64,000 nucleotides of DNA from an uncultured Eubacteriales bacterium (GTDB lineage Bacteria; Bacillota; Clostridia; Christensenellales; DTU072). The stretch lies in the NCBI GenBank assembly GCA_949292905.1, contig CASFAV010000004.1, positions 124,001 through 188,000 on the forward strand. Direction: 5' to 3'. Numbering within the stretch: position 1 is the stretch's first letter; each line of letters opens with the position of its first letter. This document shows positions 62,860-64,000 of this stretch, piece after piece. The translations under genes and the position numbers were made by a program. Below the pieces are notes generated by a model. It saw only the letters and a list, made by a program, of their open reading frames with translations. It had not been told where the DNA came from and searched no databases.

Positions 62860-64000
62860 TTATTCCGCGACTACGGATAGCGGCAGTTGCTCTATCTCCA
62901 TATCGCCCGCAGAGTCGAGATCTATTATCGTCGCGCCGCGTTGAGTGTGCTCCTTGCCTATCCCGATGTAGGCAAGATAATCGATGCTCATTCCGTAGGT
63001 GAGCCTTACGCCCTTATAGCTCACGCTGAAATAGTTGAGGTGATCGTGTCCCACGAATACCCCTTGCGTGCTGCCGAGCTCAAGTATCGTCTCGAACATC
63101 TCGTCGTCGTACATGGAATGACATACGTTCTCGTCGGGCTCGAGCGCTTCGCCGTAATAATACGTGACGTTCTCGGTGTCTTTACTGCCAGCCGCCCTGT
63201 ATTCCTGCCAGGCGGTTTCGTATTCTATAAAAGGTATATGCATGAAAAGCAACGACTTCGGCGCGCCGTACGCGGAATTGAGCGCGTTCATGCGTTCCAC
63301 TTCGCCGCGGTACCATTCGATCTGGTTTTCGTGCAGTCCGTCGTAACGGTCGAAAAGTCCGTTACCGTCTTTGACGTAAGCGTGGGTGTCCATCATGTAG
63401 AGAGTCTGTATTATGCGGCCGCTCTCGTCATCGACGATATTGACGGCGTAGTTGATGCCGTCAACGTTCTCCGCCCTGTCGATAACGCAGTACTTCTCTC
63501 CCGAATAGAATTCGTACAGATCGTTACGGTCGTAGAAGCTGTAAGACTCCGTGTCGTGGTTGCCGAAGGAGATCGTGTAATAAACTCCGAGTTTATCCAT
63601 AAGCTTGGCGAACATCTGCGACTCGCGTAAATTGTTGAACGAGCCCGATTGTATCGGGAAAGGGTATGCTATGTCGCCCGTGACGACCACGAGATCGGGC
63701 TTTGCGGCACGGATAAGTTTCTCCACCGCGTCGAGCGCCTTGGCGTCTTTGCCTATAGAGAAAGCTCCGCCTCCGATATGCACGTCGGTTATCTGCAGAA
63801 TACGGAAGTCGTCGTCTGCGTCTATCCTGAAAGCGTATGCGCCGTTCTCATATACCGGCGTATAACGCGAACCGACCGCTTCGACGTCGTCGAGATCGTC
63901 AAAATTCGCCGCGTAGCCTATCACGCCTATCACCGTCACGAGCGCGAGAAACAATACGATCGCGCCGACTACGGAGCCCGCGACTATACCGGCTATCTTT
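62860..64000 (-). CDS. Membrane-anchored calcineurin-type metallophosphoesterase (5' end outside the window)
   Basis: The frame is open to the window edge; 380 residues are visible. The first ~30 (AGIVAGSVVGAIVLFLALVTVIG) form a signal anchor. The phosphoesterase motifs are all present: QITDVHIGG (DxH), VVVTGDIAY (GD), SFGNHDTES (GNHD), LLFMHIPF (H) and FVGHDHLNYF (GHDH). The domain probably faces the outside and could hydrolyse phosphodiesters, nucleotides or phospholipid head groups; the substrate cannot be told from sequence. Reading back from the TTG at 63954 the frame continues upstream, so that codon is not the real start. It shares the terminator with the convergent GH2 gene. Confidence 0.88.
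   Translation of the reverse strand, partial: KIAGIVAGSVVGAIVLFLALVTVIGVIGYAANFDDLDDVEAVGSRYTPVYENGAYAFRIDADDDFRILQITDVHIGGGAFSIGKDAKALDAVEKLIRAAKPDLVVVTGDIAYPFPIQSGSFNNLRESQMFAKLMDKLGVYYTISFGNHDTESYSFYDRNDLYEFYSGEKYCVIDRAENVDGINYAVNIVDDESGRIIQTLYMMDTHAYVKDGNGLFDRYDGLHENQIEWYRGEVERMNALNSAYGAPKSLLFMHIPFIEYETAWQEYRAAGSKDTENVTYYYGEALEPDENVCHSMYDDEMFETILELGSTQGVFVGHDHLNYFSVSYKGVRLTYGMSIDYLAYIGIGKEHTQRGATIIDLDSAGDMEIEQLPLSVVAE

Noticed and set aside
1..64000. Mobile elements (transposases, integrases, phage genes), rRNA and tRNA genes
   Set aside because: Scanned for typical motifs, terminal repeats and tRNA-like cloverleaf ends by eye; none supported. A tRNAscan or ISfinder run could still reveal something missed.

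Overview
The window looks like a chromosomal segment of a spore-forming, Gram-positive Bacillota, most likely an uncultured Clostridia-type anaerobe. The evidence is a SpoIIE phosphatase, a SigH-type sigma factor, AddB, Mini-RNase III, QueH, lipoproteins with classic lipoboxes, strong SD sequences, and repeated near-perfect sigma-A promoters (TTGAC[AG]-17 bp-TATAAT-like). The species cannot be fixed from the sequence alone.

Layout. Positions 1-51.5 kb are read almost entirely on the minus strand. From the left edge these are the start of addA and addB (1-3.2 kb), then spoIIE (3.3-5.6 kb). Next is a five-gene operon transcribed leftwards from a promoter at about 16.45 kb. It encodes an M6 metalloprotease with RCC1 and Ig-like domains and a C-terminal dockerin, a lipoprotein with a cohesin-like domain, a GH20 hexosaminidase, an alpha/beta-hydrolase-like protein and signal peptidase I. 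The dockerin/cohesin pairing suggests that the protease is docked on a lipid-anchored scaffold.

From 16.5 to 45.4 kb (about 45% of the window) lies one uninterrupted gene for a lipoprotein of 9,630 residues (roughly 1 MDa), with its own promoter, a 5' stem-loop and its own terminator. Its N-terminal 5,500 residues consist of about 13-15 diverged modules of about 300-390 residues, joined by acidic/Ser/Asn-Ala linkers. These are followed by two carboxypeptidase-regulatory-like domains, a hydrophobic helical block and a strand-rich C-terminal half with its own recurring motif. I recognise no described family for the modules; this is the main candidate for something new. Upstream is about 0.74 kb of unexplained GC-rich DNA that has its own promoter.

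From 46.3 to 51.5 kb (minus) is an operon of a transglutaminase-like lipoprotein, a mutarotase-like protein and a ROK-family kinase-like protein. From 51.8 to 59.3 kb (plus) is a housekeeping block in two transcription units: mrnC-rlmB-sigH-ychF, then a membrane protein-cysE-cysS-zinc-ribbon membrane protein. This resembles the Bacillus cysE-cysS-mrnC-rlmB-sigH neighbourhood with the halves swapped. The right end holds an amino-acid-kinase-family gene and queH (minus), a GH2 glycosidase (plus) and a metallophosphoesterase cut by the window edge (minus).

Overall the window combines core replication-repair, sporulation and translation genes with a large cell-surface programme (giant lipoprotein, docked protease, glycosidases, transglutaminase-like lipoprotein). 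This would suit a host- or polymer-associated lifestyle, but that lifestyle is inference.
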